Shown here one piece after another: positions 12,001 to 22,612 of a stretch of 64,000 nt of DNA. The translations under genes were made by a program, and so were the position numbers. The notes beneath the pieces are model-generated. The model was not told the origin of the DNA and searched no databases. It saw nothing but the letters and a program-made list of their open reading frames with translations. This DNA comes from Symbiodinium natans (lineage: Eukaryota > Sar > Dinophyceae > Suessiales > Symbiodiniaceae), in the NCBI GenBank assembly GCA_905221605.1, contig CAJNDS010002516.1, positions 250,001-314,000 on the forward strand. The letters run 5' to 3'. Numbering within the stretch: position 1 is the stretch's first letter; every line of letters begins with the position of its first letter.

Positions 12001-13019
12001 CAGCAGTACCATGTGGGCCTCGGCCAGGGCTTCCGACATGCCCGGGCCGCCTTTCAGCCTCAGGTCTCAGATCTTTCAGTTTTAAGTGTTTTGAAAAGAG
12101 CTGCGAAGCGTTGCTACTGCTTCTCTGGCCGTCTTGGCATGGTCATCGTTACCACGATTCTGCTCTTTCTTGAATCACTCTCAGTCGCATCCAAGCAGTA
12201 CCCAAGCAGTACCCCAGCCTTGCCCGCCCTCAAACTCGGAATCCTACTGAGGCGGCAGCTGCGAAAGTGCCCTGGCGAAACTATCCCGCGCGGCAGCTGA
12301 CAGAACCTCTCGGACTCTCGGAGTCTTTGACACGAAAACACTTCTCGACATCTTCAAAACCCCACAGAAGCCCTCCGAGCACGGATGCTGACTCAATTTT
12401 GCTCTCTTCGTCCGAGGCTGCGGCTTGGCCTCGCTTGCCATGACCTGATTCAGGAGATCCCCCCCGAGGAAGTGTAGAAGAAACACAACATCCCCTGAGT
12501 CAGCGGACCTTTTTAGACACAGATGCTTCTCCGGGCCCCCGCACCATCCACTACAGCTATGCTGGCAACAGGGCCGTCTACAAGTGCGTGGAAGGTATCC
12601 TGTGCTCGGCCATCTGTGCCCCATGCTGCAACAGCATCAACAGCTGGCCTGATTCTCCTTCTGCTCACCATTTCGCCTCTGCTGAGATGTTCTGATCAAT
12701 GTTGCGCCGAAATTTACCGAAATCAATGAAGGTCTGCCAGTTGTGTTGAATCCTCGCAACATGCCCGTGGAACTAAGTCTCTAGCAGCCCTGCCACAGAT
12801 GAGCCACCAAGAAAGACTACCTGCAGAGTCAAACACGGAAAGCACACCTCGAAGCGCACCTTCACAAGCCGTAGCCCTTTCCAGCGAACTCGGACACCCC
12901 AGCCAAACTACACAACGACTCCACTGGGACACCTCTGATGCCGGAGAGGGCTCGGCGCTGGGCCTTGGAAAGCGATGGAAAAGATGCTGGAGGAAGGGAT
13001 GGGAAAAATAGCCTTTTCA
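9050..13019. other. Long region without identified genes
   Basis: Contains a GT-rich tract at about 9623-9705 and several open frames of protein-like composition but unknown family. The best are minus 11478-11984 (contains VDADLLIHEKVHGLATPV), minus 9330-9440 (contains ELRDVRVQDGISQLAECRAV) and minus 12244-12624. None could be joined into a gene. No RNA gene was recognised. Confidence 0.4.
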
Positions 13020-13029
13020 AGGGCGCGTG

Positions 13030-13680
13030 GGAGAGAAAGAGATACGTGTATATATGAGCCCGGAGACCTTTAGAGCCTGGGGTCTATTTACCTTTGAATG
13101 GCTTGTATGCATTTCAAAACCTAGTATAACTTCAAGTAATGCTAAATACATGCTACACGCTAGGATTTCGAAAACTGTTTTGCGGGTGTTGTCGAGACGA
13201 GTCTTCATGCTCATGTTTTTTCTGTTCTGCTTGCTCAAGTTTTCGCCTGCCATTCGCCTGCATCTAGGATACTCGCCGAAAAATCTGATAGATTCTGAAA
13301 TTGGTTTTGTGTATTTTCTGTAGCTAGATTTTTGTTGGTGTTTTTGTGCACGGCTTGCTCACGTTATCAGCTACGACTTACCTGTACTTGCGACATTCGC
13401 GGAGAATCCCTGCGCCGGAACTCTGAAAACTTGTTTTGCGGATTTGGTTGTGATGATTCTTTATGTTTGTTTTGCTTGCGCACTGCTTGCCTATGCTGTT
13501 GCACGACGACACCAATGAATCTGATACAATCGCCCAAAAACTTGTTGCTATCCTGCCGTTCTAGGCTTATCCGGGCGCCATCACAAGAACAGCAGCCAAT
13601 TTTAAACGCTTGTTATGCACTGGGGTTGCTTACGCCGTATGTAAAAACAACCAATATACTAGGATTGCAATGAAACTTCG
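13030..13680 (+). repeat. T-rich degenerate tandem duplication
   Basis: Two or more diverged copies of a T-rich unit containing a TTCTGTTCTGCTTGCTC-like core (around 13205-13240 and again 13455-13490) and a CTCGCCGAAAAATCTGATA-like core (13271-13290 and 13520-13545, the second as ATCTGATACAATCGCCCAAAAA). Open plus-strand frames run through both copies but look like by-products of the base composition. Confidence 0.4.
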
Positions 13681-13984
13681 CCTCACTTCCGTCTTTGAAC
13701 ACTGTGAAATAGCCCTAACCTCTGAAACCCAAAGAGCCTGTTAACGAGATGATCTCTGAGAGCTGATGATGAAGCCATTTGTTTTCGTCCCAGGTCTACA
13801 CATGCCCCTAATCGTAACCCAAAAACCCTAAAGTCTGAGAACCAAAAATGCTGGAGTCTATAGGGGAATACTGGGCGTAGGATATAGGTTGTAGTTGTCA
13901 AGACCTAAGTCACTTATCTACATACTCTTTGGCTCATGAGGCCCCGGGCTTCTGTTGAGAGAGCTACGGAAAAGTAAGCTAGCC

Positions 13985-15520
13985 AAGGGTCTTGACTAAT
14001 ATGAGCCTCAGGACGGAAACCCCTTTTACGGACTCAAGTAACTTGAATAATTCGAATGGCTTTGAATTTGGGTTTCCACCACATTTATGTTTTGAAACAA
14101 TTGAATTATATAAAATTTTGAAAAATTTGAAATAGTTGCCTTTGAGTTCTCTGGAGTGTGCAAAGGGATGATCGGATTTAAACAAATTTATAGCCTTAAA
14201 TGTCTTCATTTTGTCCCTCTTTATTCAGATGAACCGGTTTGAATGCCTTGAATTATTCCAAACCAAATATTGCTCGAATTGCAATGATTCAAGCAGTTCA
14301 ACTCAACCGATTGAATTGTTTGAACGTTTTCTAATCTTTGACTTATTTACATGATTTTAGACAAGGTGAAGATCCGGAGGTAAGGCCACTTGATACGTAT
14401 TCCAAATATTTAGAGCATTTCATGATATTTCATGTTTTAACGTTATGTAAACTCTTTACATTCTGTAATTTTAGTTCAATCCGGACATCCTTTTCAAAAG
14501 ATTAAGCCATGCAAATGGCCCTAAGTCAAGAGCTTTCAGCCTATTCTAGTAATTTCCATATGAGAAAAATTAAATAAGTTGAAATGGATGGGTTTGGGTT
14601 ATGTGAATTAGTGAAATCCGGAATCCCTTTGAACGTCTATGAATATTTCAAATAATTCAACGAAGCCACTGAGATTAGTTAAATTACGTAACAATGTTTA
14701 AATGTGTATATAATATGTTGAAAGTCCGGACCTATTTCCAACTGAATAAGTGAATTCTTTAAATTAAAACTATTCAAATCAGGAAATCTTAAGTTTATTC
14801 ATTTATACATTCAACCAGACCTATGCTCTTTAAACTGTTCAAACTATGTAAACAGATTTCAATACGGTCAAACTCCGGACCTAGGGGGCTTCCCGGAGAA
14901 AAATAATTCAAATAAGTTACAGGATTCAAAGCTCTGCAATGTCATCGTATTTACATGCATTTAAAACAGTTGAAAAAACTCAAAGATTGTTAATAATTGA
15001 AACTGACATAGACCGAACTGGATTTCAAATTATCAGATCTGTACAGCGGTCTCCGGATTGAAACACTTTAAAAGTTCAAACAACCCCATTTCAAGTATAC
15101 AAATTTTGTATGGGTTCCTATATACGAACAAGGTGAAACTTTGGACTTAAGGCCATTTGATTTTTCAACTTGCTAAAATTACTTCAATCCGTACCAGGGA
15201 TTCCCGGATTGAAACACTTCACATGATTTGAATGGTTTTCAATTTGGCTTTTCACTATACGTAAAATAGATTAAGTAATTGAAATAAGCAAAGTAATCCA
15301 AACAATTGAAACCGATCGAACTGAACTAGTTAATTTAAGCAATTCTGTGAGAGCGAACTCCAGATTAAAATAATTCAAATGATTCGACTGGGCTCATTGT
15401 GACTGTTGAAATGCTTTGGCCGGACATATTCCGTAAGATACCTTAAGTACTTTAGATAATCATTACTCTATTGAGCATTGTTACTCTGCGATATATAAAG
15501 AGCATGGAGGTGCTAATTAG
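13985..15520. repeat. AT-rich island of degenerate repeats
   Basis: About 1.5 kb, clearly richer in A+T than the rest of the window and nearly free of open frames. Recurrent words include AATAATTCAAAT-like cores (near 14045, 14648, 14903 and 15369), TTGAA/TTCAA throughout, and CCGGA (near 14372, 14483, 14612, 14722, 14872 and 15052). A longer phrase, GGACTTAAGGCCATTTGA or close to it, occurs near 14372 and 15138. It looks like an old satellite or decayed element; no coding, tRNA or rRNA sequence was seen. Confidence 0.6.
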
Positions 15521-17240
15521 ACCCAAAAGGCTCTCTCAACACATAAATCTGCACGTGTATGGCCTATACCCCTCGCTAAAAGACAGCCTGGGCTGTTGAC
15601 ACGTGCTTGGCCACAGCGCTGCGAAATCTCACCACTTGCGCCTCTGTCCTAAGTCTCACACCGCACATGTACCGCATTTTGATATAAGTCGATGTCGGAC
15701 CCTTTTGAGCAGACAACAACATGCCATTAAGCGCACGGCTCCATGTTCCAAGGCTGCAGCAGCGCCAGCGTGAGTGAAACATCCTGTCTTCCACCGGCGC
15801 AGGCAGCCCGCAAACGAGCCCATCCCCGAGTCATCTCTGAATTGTTTGGGACTGAGAAGCAGACATGGATGGTGCTGGAGGCGAGGCGCATGCCCTGAAC
15901 TCTTCGAATCTCTTCAAACCAAGGTGTCGACCTCCCGAGTTAATTGTCTGCGGTCAGGGATATGCATGGCCTTCCCTTCGCCATCCAAAGCAGCCGCTGC
16001 AGCGGAAGCCACCTACAGAACATCCCAGCCACATCAGCCAACATCAGTCAATACACATCTTCATGGCACAACACAGTCTGGCCCAGTTCAACACGAAGGG
16101 GCGTCTGTATAGCATTTGCATCTCGCCCACCAGGGACTGGGCACGACCATAGATCGCATGGCACCCGAGCGTACCGCTCAACGCCTCCAAGTGAAAAATA
16201 TCGAAAGCTGGCATGAGCTGAAGAATCGCTGAAGCATACCTGTGGAACTCTGAGACTCTTGCTGCTCCCAGGGCTACTTGGCTCAGTCTGGTGAGTTCCT
16301 CTGCCTGGCGAGATCTACATGAACGCTTGTTTTGGCATCCGCCGACAACTCGATCTTGACTGTGAAATTATTGAGCCTGCGAAGTCCCGTGGGTCACAAA
16401 TTATGCGTCGATGTTGGCTCGGTTCCAAGTGTAGGCAAACGAAGGAATAGAGCGCGGTGGGGAAGACAACACAGGCTGAGTCAGGCAAACGAAGCGCGTG
16501 CCAAGCATTGTTCGCAGCCCAAACACAATGGAAATCAAAGTTAGATCAGGCCTTGCAACACGACAGATCATGACTTTATGAACAAAGATACGTTATGAAA
16601 GCCCACCTGCGTAGCATGAACGTACGTACTTGGTTTGCCAGTCACCGTCGTTGTTGTTCACAATTTCAACAAGCCAGCACGGGGAAAGTCGCAGCAATGC
16701 GCATCGCAAAATAGACTCCTTTCTTACCTTTCACTTCTTCTAATCTACAGGGCACCTGGCCCTGGTCTAAGCGGCACAGAGCCTTTTCCTTCCAAAGCAC
16801 GCGAAGCAAGGAGATTCCTGTGGCAGCAAGTTGATCAAACAGATCCTGCCAGCATCAGAGATCAGAGAGTCCCAGTGTTGAGTGGCTCCAGGGCAGAATC
16901 ATCCAAAGCTGACTTACTTCCACAGTAAATATTAAGGCCGAAAGCGAGACTAACATGCCACATCCCCCGCTACCTCGTTCGAGCATGCTTGAACTATTCT
17001 GGCCCAACTCCGCCCAACTCCTTTCTCCCAAGTGGCTGTCCTTTGCTGGCCGCGGGCTTGGAGTTGAGGGTCGGAAGCACGCCCGCAGTGCAGCCTGGTG
17101 GAGGATGACGTCCTGAGCTGCTGGAGCAGCGGAGCATCACCCATTGTGTACACTCGTATCCTATCGTGCATACTTGCGACATCGTCACACCCTTATTCGC
17201 GGTTCGCTAGGCTACATGATTTCACCAAACTCTTGCAGAC
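15521..17240. other. Intergenic, nothing recognised
   Basis: Normal base composition resumes. Short open frames on both strands, none with a motif or a convincing splice-bounded exon. Confidence 0.5.
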
Positions 17241-18257
17241 CTAGGCAGACCAAAGGTCTAGCTCCAGCTGAAGGCCTCCCATCTCCGCTGCGAGTTGCAG
17301 CACATTCTGCCAGCGGTGGGCCCGATCACAAGCAAAGATCGCAGCACTGCGGGTGATGCCATCCGGCTTGTGGCTGTACCGAGGCACGTCAGTCACGATG
17401 GCCAGGACCTCCCAAAAGAGGGTGGGGAGCGAGCAGTTCTTCATCATTGCGATGCGAAGTGAAGGAATTCTGAAGAGACTTAGCGGTTTAGTAAAACGAT
17501 TAAAACCAGCCGTCCAAAGTAGATGCCCATGCGATGCCGCCTGAGACCATGCGGACTGCTTCTCGCTGGCACTTGCAGCAGCATTCAAGGAGATCAAGTC
17601 TGGCGACAAGCGCAGCTCGCGAATGGCACGCAAGTTCTGCATCGCAGGCTCCCATCGCAGAGTGCTTTCGCATGCACTGATGGCTGCATTGCAGGTGACG
17701 CAGCTCGGCGGGAGTTGCACGGAGAACATCCTGACTGAAAGCAAACCCGTTCAGATCAGCAAACAATTGCCATGAAGAACGAAATCGCTTGATTTGAGAA
17801 CGATATAGAGCGATCTGATGTTCGGCAAGCAGCTGGGAAGTCATGGAAAGCGCAAGTGCCCATTCACCAGTCTTCTCACAGGAGCTTACCAGAGCGCTCC
17901 TCTGCATGTTAAGTGAGACAAACAGCTACGCCGCGCTAAGCAAAGGAGACCCACGAAGGCCCTGAGCCCTTTTGACTTTAGCCACTTTGGCCCATCAGTC
18001 CATGCGACTCCATTGAGTTCCAGTAGTCTCTCAGTGGCCACGGCGAGAACTTTGAAGGCTTCCGTCCACCGCTTACCTTTCTCACAGGCGCTGATCACCG
18101 CGGCAGTGCCGAAGATGCTGCGATCAAGGCCAGACATCGCTGAAATCTTGGCGATGCCGAGAGAAAGCTCCCACCGCCGCGCCTTCTCACAGGCACTGAT
18201 GGCCGCATTGTAGCCTGACGCACTCTCTCCGTACCAGCAAGTTCCTTCAGAAGGCAA
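17241..18257 (-). CDS. Pentatricopeptide-repeat (PPR) protein, four 3' exons
   Basis: Helical-repeat RNA-binding protein; in algae and plants such proteins mostly act on organelle transcripts. Exons in order: 18257 (or an acceptor at 18214)-18001, 17899-17834, 17730-17541 and 17408-17241 (TAG). Joins restore 35-residue PPR units: NGVA-WSALVSSCEK across intron 1, MTSQ-MFSVQLPPSC across intron 2, AWSQ-VLAIVTDVPR across intron 3. Repeated helix signatures are YNAAISACEK, VISACEKGKRW, ALVSSCEKTGEW, CNAAISACES and LNAAASASEK. Donors are GA, GC and GC; all acceptors are AG followed by G. Exon lengths 66, 190 and 168 agree with the phases. The 5' end is missing: the frame at 18257 begins with TTG and further repeats probably lie in upstream exons. 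Ankyrin or TPR repeats are unlikely given the N-A-A-I-S-A-C pattern. Confidence 0.85.
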
Positions 18258-19612
18258 AGTGCCAGGTCAACTGAGAGCACTAAGAGCGGCGCCAGTGTCA
18301 GCAAGACGAAGCAGCGACCGACCTGACAGTTTTGCATTTCCTCTGTTTAAAAATTGATGCCAAAACCCGAACTCGACCCTTGTTTTTTAGAGGAGTGCAC
18401 CTGCTGCTTGCAGAAGGAGGAGAGCCGGCGACCAGCAAAAGCACTTCAGGGGGACACAACATCTGATGATTCCAAGCACGCTTTCTGCACGGCCAGCTGG
18501 CTCACCCACTGATACCCACTGCACTGATTGTGCTCCTAACCGGCCGGACTCTTCCAACCCAGCAGCTTGAGTTGAACAGAAATGAAGCGTGGCCATGCCT
18601 TTTCGCAAGAGCTCGTCAACGAGTTGTAAGAGATAGCATCAGGATGCAGCCCCGTCTGACCTTCGGCAAGTTTGCTTGAATCTGCTTGCGTCTGCAGTGT
18701 TCAAAACCCCCGAACCTCCCTAAAACCTCGTGGGACATGCTCGTGACGGACCCAAGCCCCGTCATACTCCGCAACACTCCGCCAGATCGCTCAAAGTAAA
18801 CGCGACAAAAAAATGCACTTCTAACCAGCGTCGACCGCTTCGCAACGTCCACCCTTCAGGAAGCCAGGCTGCGCGAGTTCACCAGGATCTCCACCGCGGC
18901 CGCCCAGTGAGCTGCAGAGACGGCTGCATTCAGAGCCGTGAGGTCCAGCCGCAGCCTTCCCACATCGCTACATCGAACATGCAGGATGCAACTGCATGTA
19001 ACTGCGGACAGCAGAATGTGTAGTTTACAATAGTTTACATTCGTGTTTTCTTAAGCACGATGGAAGCTCGGCCTTCGCGAAGGAAGCTCCACCTCAGTGG
19101 AGTGCTCTGCAGCGGTGGTGGTAAATGGCCAAACCTCCCTCCTGCCTCGCCTCAAGAAAACCCAAAAGGGAGCCAGGGTGGTTTCAAGAAGGCGCGAAAA
19201 ACATTCCACGGCAAAATGTTGAGTGCGCTACCCTTGGCTTGGGGCCCTTGGCAGCACCCCTTCCCCCAAACCGGGCTTTATAGGCTAACGTGAGTATCAC
19301 ACGTGCAAAGGACAAGAAGCTCGGGGCATGGGAATGTCGACAAACGGGGCATATTCTTCGATGATCTGAATTCCTTTAACCGTTAGACACTCCCCCAATG
19401 TGCTTCCACGATACGCTGGCTATGATGGCTGTATGCACAAGTTCCCCACGCAACCCAATGCCCTTTAGGGAACTCCTGTGACCTGACGGTGCTCAGAAAT
19501 CCGTTGCAGAAGCAGCTTAGCAGCTGAGCAAGTTGCAAATGACAAGCTGGTTTTTGGCACAATCACATCTTAAGACCTGAAGGTCCTCACATCTGCCGAA
19601 GTCTGCCAAAAC
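18258..19612. other. Between two PPR genes; possible upstream PPR exon only
   Basis: A minus-strand stretch near 18260-18300 contains LALCLLKEL, compatible with another PPR helix, but no clean join was found. The remainder holds no recognised feature. Confidence 0.4.
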
Positions 19613-20384
19613 TCAAACCTTGGTCCCGCTTGTTTGCGAGAGACAAGCGTCTAAGAGATGCAGTGCCTGCTGCCAGTTTTCGGCCTCGTTCCAGGCACCT
19701 CTGCTTTCTTCTACGAGAAGTCGCAAAGCGACGTGGGGGTATAACGGAGCATATACTGTTCGGAGCACGACAGAGAAAAAGAAAGCGATCTACTCTGATG
19801 CCGCTGCCGGTGACTGTGCTGACTAGTGCAGCTCGGAGCACTGATGACGGTGCTGAAAGAAATGATGTCCAAGGTCAACCTCCCACCAACGTAAGAGTCA
19901 CGTTCTTGAAAGAGGTACGTTGCCTCTCTCCACCTGACTGCAGGGAAGGGCTGGCAGAAAGGTACCGTCAAGTCCCGACCTTTCCCTTTCCCGTGCGACC
20001 TGCTGCATCTCTCGCAGCTGCTCAAGGCGGTGTTGCAGCTGATAGTGTCTTCAGGTATCCCTCTCCCTGCCAATTCCTGGAGCCCGCGAAGCGCCCAGTG
20101 CCATGGACTGCGAGAAGCCATGACGGCGTTGAAGCCTCAGAGTTTGCAACAGGCTGAGGCTTCACATCAGGCGTGAATCAGCTCGGAGGTTCACAAGTGG
20201 TCCAGAAGTCAAAATCAGCAACCTGGCCGCTGATGGTGTCAGGCTCCAACTGCCTCATCTTTGAAATGTCCGACCCACGCGGTGTGCAAATCCATGTGCA
20301 CCACAGAGTCATGATATCAGGCCATGCAGGAGAGTCTCTCTTGTACTCTGTGGAGTAGGTGGTGTGCGAGCGTCCACAAGCCAT
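19613..20384 (-). CDS. Second PPR protein gene, four 3' exons
   Basis: Probable organellar RNA-binding protein. Exons: 20384 (minimum)-20228, 20135-20007, 19937-19833 and 19698-19613 (TGA 19613-19615). Introns of 92, 69 and 134 bp, all with GC donors. Joins rebuild PPR helices: LEPDTIS-GFNAVMAS, LSSCER-(F)RWREATYLFQ and VISAP-SAWNEAENWQQ. Repeat signatures: EPDTISGFNAVMA, PEDTISCNTALSSCER and LDIISFSTVISA. Lengths 129, 105 and 86 nt agree with the phases. The second copy of DTIS within 35 residues supports PPR register. The 5' exons were not found. It lies 1.36 kb upstream of the other PPR gene on the same strand, so the two may be a tandem duplication, though their sequences have diverged. 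Confidence 0.8.
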
Positions 20385-20534
20385 TCTGATACGAGCTCAG
20401 AACGGTGTTGACGTGCAGAATGTTGCTGACCAGCCTTTGGGCCCTCAGAGCTGCGATAGCTGTGGTTGAGCAGCCACGTACAGTGAGCCTATTTCGTCTA
20501 GCAGAGTATCACAGTGGCAAAAAGAATGTCTCAG

Positions 20535-20617
20535 AAGTGGCCAAAGTGGCCAAAGTGGCCAAAGTGGCCAAAGTGGCCAAAGTGGCCGAAGTGGCCAAAG
20601 TGGCCAAAGTGGCCAAA
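20535..20617 (+). repeat. 9-bp tandem repeat AGTGGCCAA, about 9 copies
   Basis: Nearly perfect array; one unit has CGA in place of CAA. Being a multiple of three, it is open in several frames (poly Lys-Val-Ala or Gly-His-Phe), which explains the open frames here. Confidence 0.95.
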
Positions 20618-20938
20618 CGCCGGAGCATGAATGCCATTTGCCGCCGTTCTCCGCTCCGTGCGCTCGGGTGCTTGTGAGAGGCGATAAAAACAAGCAGGCA
20701 GCCCAAGCCCTCCCCACGCAAAAAAGAAAAAACGCCGTTCATCAACGTCAATGTGCCCTGTGCGTACCTGGACTTCTTGGGCATCGTTTGGCATCGCGCA
20801 TACTCAGCCTCCCTTCTCTGAGTGAGAACTTTGAGAAGGTGAGCCATCTGTGTGCGCGTCCTTCATGTCACGGCCAGGCAGGCGATGCGAAGCATCAACA
20901 AATCAGGTAGGTCATCCTCCTGATTGAATGATGCAGCG

Positions 20939-21186
20939 AGACACACACATACACACATACACACATACACACATACACACATACACACATACACACATAC
21001 ACACATACACACATACACACATACACACATACACACATACACACATACACACATACACACACACACACTCACATACACACATACACACATACACACCTAC
21101 ACACATACACACATACACACATACACACATACACACATACACACATACACACATACACACATACACACACACACATACACATACAA
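20939..21186 (+). repeat. (ACACAT)n microsatellite, about 40 units
   Basis: Hexanucleotide array of about 245 bp with a few interruptions (ACACAC and ACACCT near 21060-21100 and 21166). All long ORFs overlapping it are artefacts of the repeat. Confidence 0.97.
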
Positions 21187-21465
21187 AATCTTGACATTGT
21201 ACTCCCGGTGTCGCCACTGGACGTGCCAAGCCGCTGAGTGTCTGCAAGATGATCTAGAGCTAGCTGCCACTGCATCGTGTTTGCCAGACCTCCAATGCGG
21301 CAATGCCGCTTCGCACATCTCGCGATTCTGGCGATATCTCCCTCGCAGTGTTCGCAATGCCCTGACCCTCCAGTCCTCGCAGCAGCACCATGCGCTCCTT
21401 CTCTCCTGCGAGGTGGCCAGAGCCTCGGAGGGCACCGGCGACACCTCGAAGCATGCATGAAGTTT

Positions 21466-21481
21466 GGGGGGGGGGGGGGGG
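21466..21481 (+). repeat. G16 homopolymer
   Basis: Uninterrupted run of about 16 G; no gene context. Confidence 0.9.
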
Positions 21482-21640
21482 CGCGCTTTTCATAAAGCTT
21501 GGGTGACTTGGGCTGCGGCTCTAGCAGATAGCAGAACAACACAGAGCAACTTCTAGCCATGACAGGCATTGCGCACACCAGTCTGCCATGCTGCAGATGC
21601 TTCGACGTGTCCATTGCACCATCCCCACCTGCCTGCCAGG

Positions 21641-21744
21641 AGTTGTTGGCTGGCATGGCCCTTCTGGATTTTCCGCAAGAGCAGCTGGCCAACGTCCACA
21701 TTCCTGAGGTCAATTTATCTTTTATGAAGGCGAAGCAAAAATGA
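21641..21744 (+). CDS. Candidate terminal exon, unidentified protein
   Basis: Follows a CTGCCAG acceptor and reads ELLAGMALLDFPQEQLANVH through to MKAKQK and TGA. An in-frame ATG lies upstream at 21559, so the piece could also be a 61-codon ORF. Sequence is protein-like but no family was recognised. Confidence 0.3.
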
Positions 21745-21940
21745 AATTCTGAAAGGATGCAAAGCCGACAAGATGGGTCAAGGAAGCATGGGTTGCGGTC
21801 GTTGCAACAGCTATCAGCTCTCGCATAAGCTGGCACAGGTGCACACACATAACTCCATCCCTCCCATCCTGCCTCGACCGGGCATCTTTGGCCATTCTCG
21901 GAGCGTGTGCTTACCACGCGGTCGGCCATGGCAATTGGTG

Positions 21941-22279
21941 TCAGCGTTGTGGCTGTGGGCTGCCGAGCTCAACACAACGAAATGGTCTTACGCTGCCGTG
22001 GTTGGGCTCATGTGCTGCGATCCCAGCAGATACTGTCCCAGCTGTAAGCCCAAGCGAGCGAAAGGAGCCTTCGGCGTTGCTGCAAAATATGTCCCCCGCA
22101 TTGTCCCACCGATCCTCCAGGACGGACCGCGTTTCAACGAGTCTCAGGGCGAGGTCGGCGGAGTCCTGGCAGAGGGCTCCTTTTGCTGGGCCTCGCGTAG
22201 CACGTGGTGCAACGAACTGTAACGCCTCCAACACGTTGCGAGGCAGCGGTGGCCCTGGCCGTAGCCGGCCATAGAACAT
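21941..22279 (-). CDS. Candidate exon, unidentified protein
   Basis: Starts at ATG 22279 (MFYGRLRPGPPLPRNVLEAL) and contains a long helical stretch around ALRLVETRSVLEDRWDNAGD. Composition suggests real coding sequence; the 3' end of the frame is probably intronic. No domain was identified. Confidence 0.35.
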   Translation of the reverse strand: MFYGRLRPGPPLPRNVLEALQFVAPRATRGPAKGALCQDSADLALRLVETRSVLEDRWDNAGDIFCSNAEGSFRSLGLTAGTVSAGIAAHEPNHGSVRPFRCVELGSPQPQR

Positions 22280-22412
22280 TGCCACCGTCGCTAACCTTGG
22301 CGGAGCGCCAAGGCATCAAGTTCCGAGAGGCATCTAGAAAGCAGACCACGATCCTGTCTCCTTCCCTCCAAACCCACTGATTTTGGTGACGCCCCCCCTT
22401 TTTGTGGGGCCC

Positions 22413-22612
22413 ACCCCAGCCCAGCCCAGCCCAGCCCAGCCCCAGCCCAGCCCCAGCCCAGCCCCAGCCCAGCCCAGCCCCAGCCCCACCCCCAGCCCAG
22501 CCCCAGCCCAGCCCCAGCCCAGCCCCAGATCAGCCCCACCCAGCCCAGCCAGCCAGCCCAGCCAGCCCAGCCCCAGCCAGCCCCAGCCCCGCAGCCCCAG
22601 CCGGCCCGCTTG
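22413..22612 (+). repeat. CCCAGCC/CCCCAGCC minisatellite
   Basis: About 200 bp of irregular 5-12 bp units built on CCAGCC. It produces long Pro-Ala-Gln or Gly-Trp-Ala open frames on both strands that should not be called genes. Confidence 0.95.

Noticed and set aside
13925-13945. TTTGGCTCATGAG as a spliced-leader relic
   Set aside because: Only ten matching bases without the upstream part of the leader; expected by chance at this window size.
20509-20847. Gly-His-Phe repeat protein on the minus strand
   Set aside because: Translation of a 9-bp minisatellite with equal openness on the other strand.
20912-21929. Long open frames through the (ACACAT)n block on both strands (up to 286 codons)
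   Set aside because: They arise because the six-base repeat lacks stops in several frames; no domain outside the repeat.
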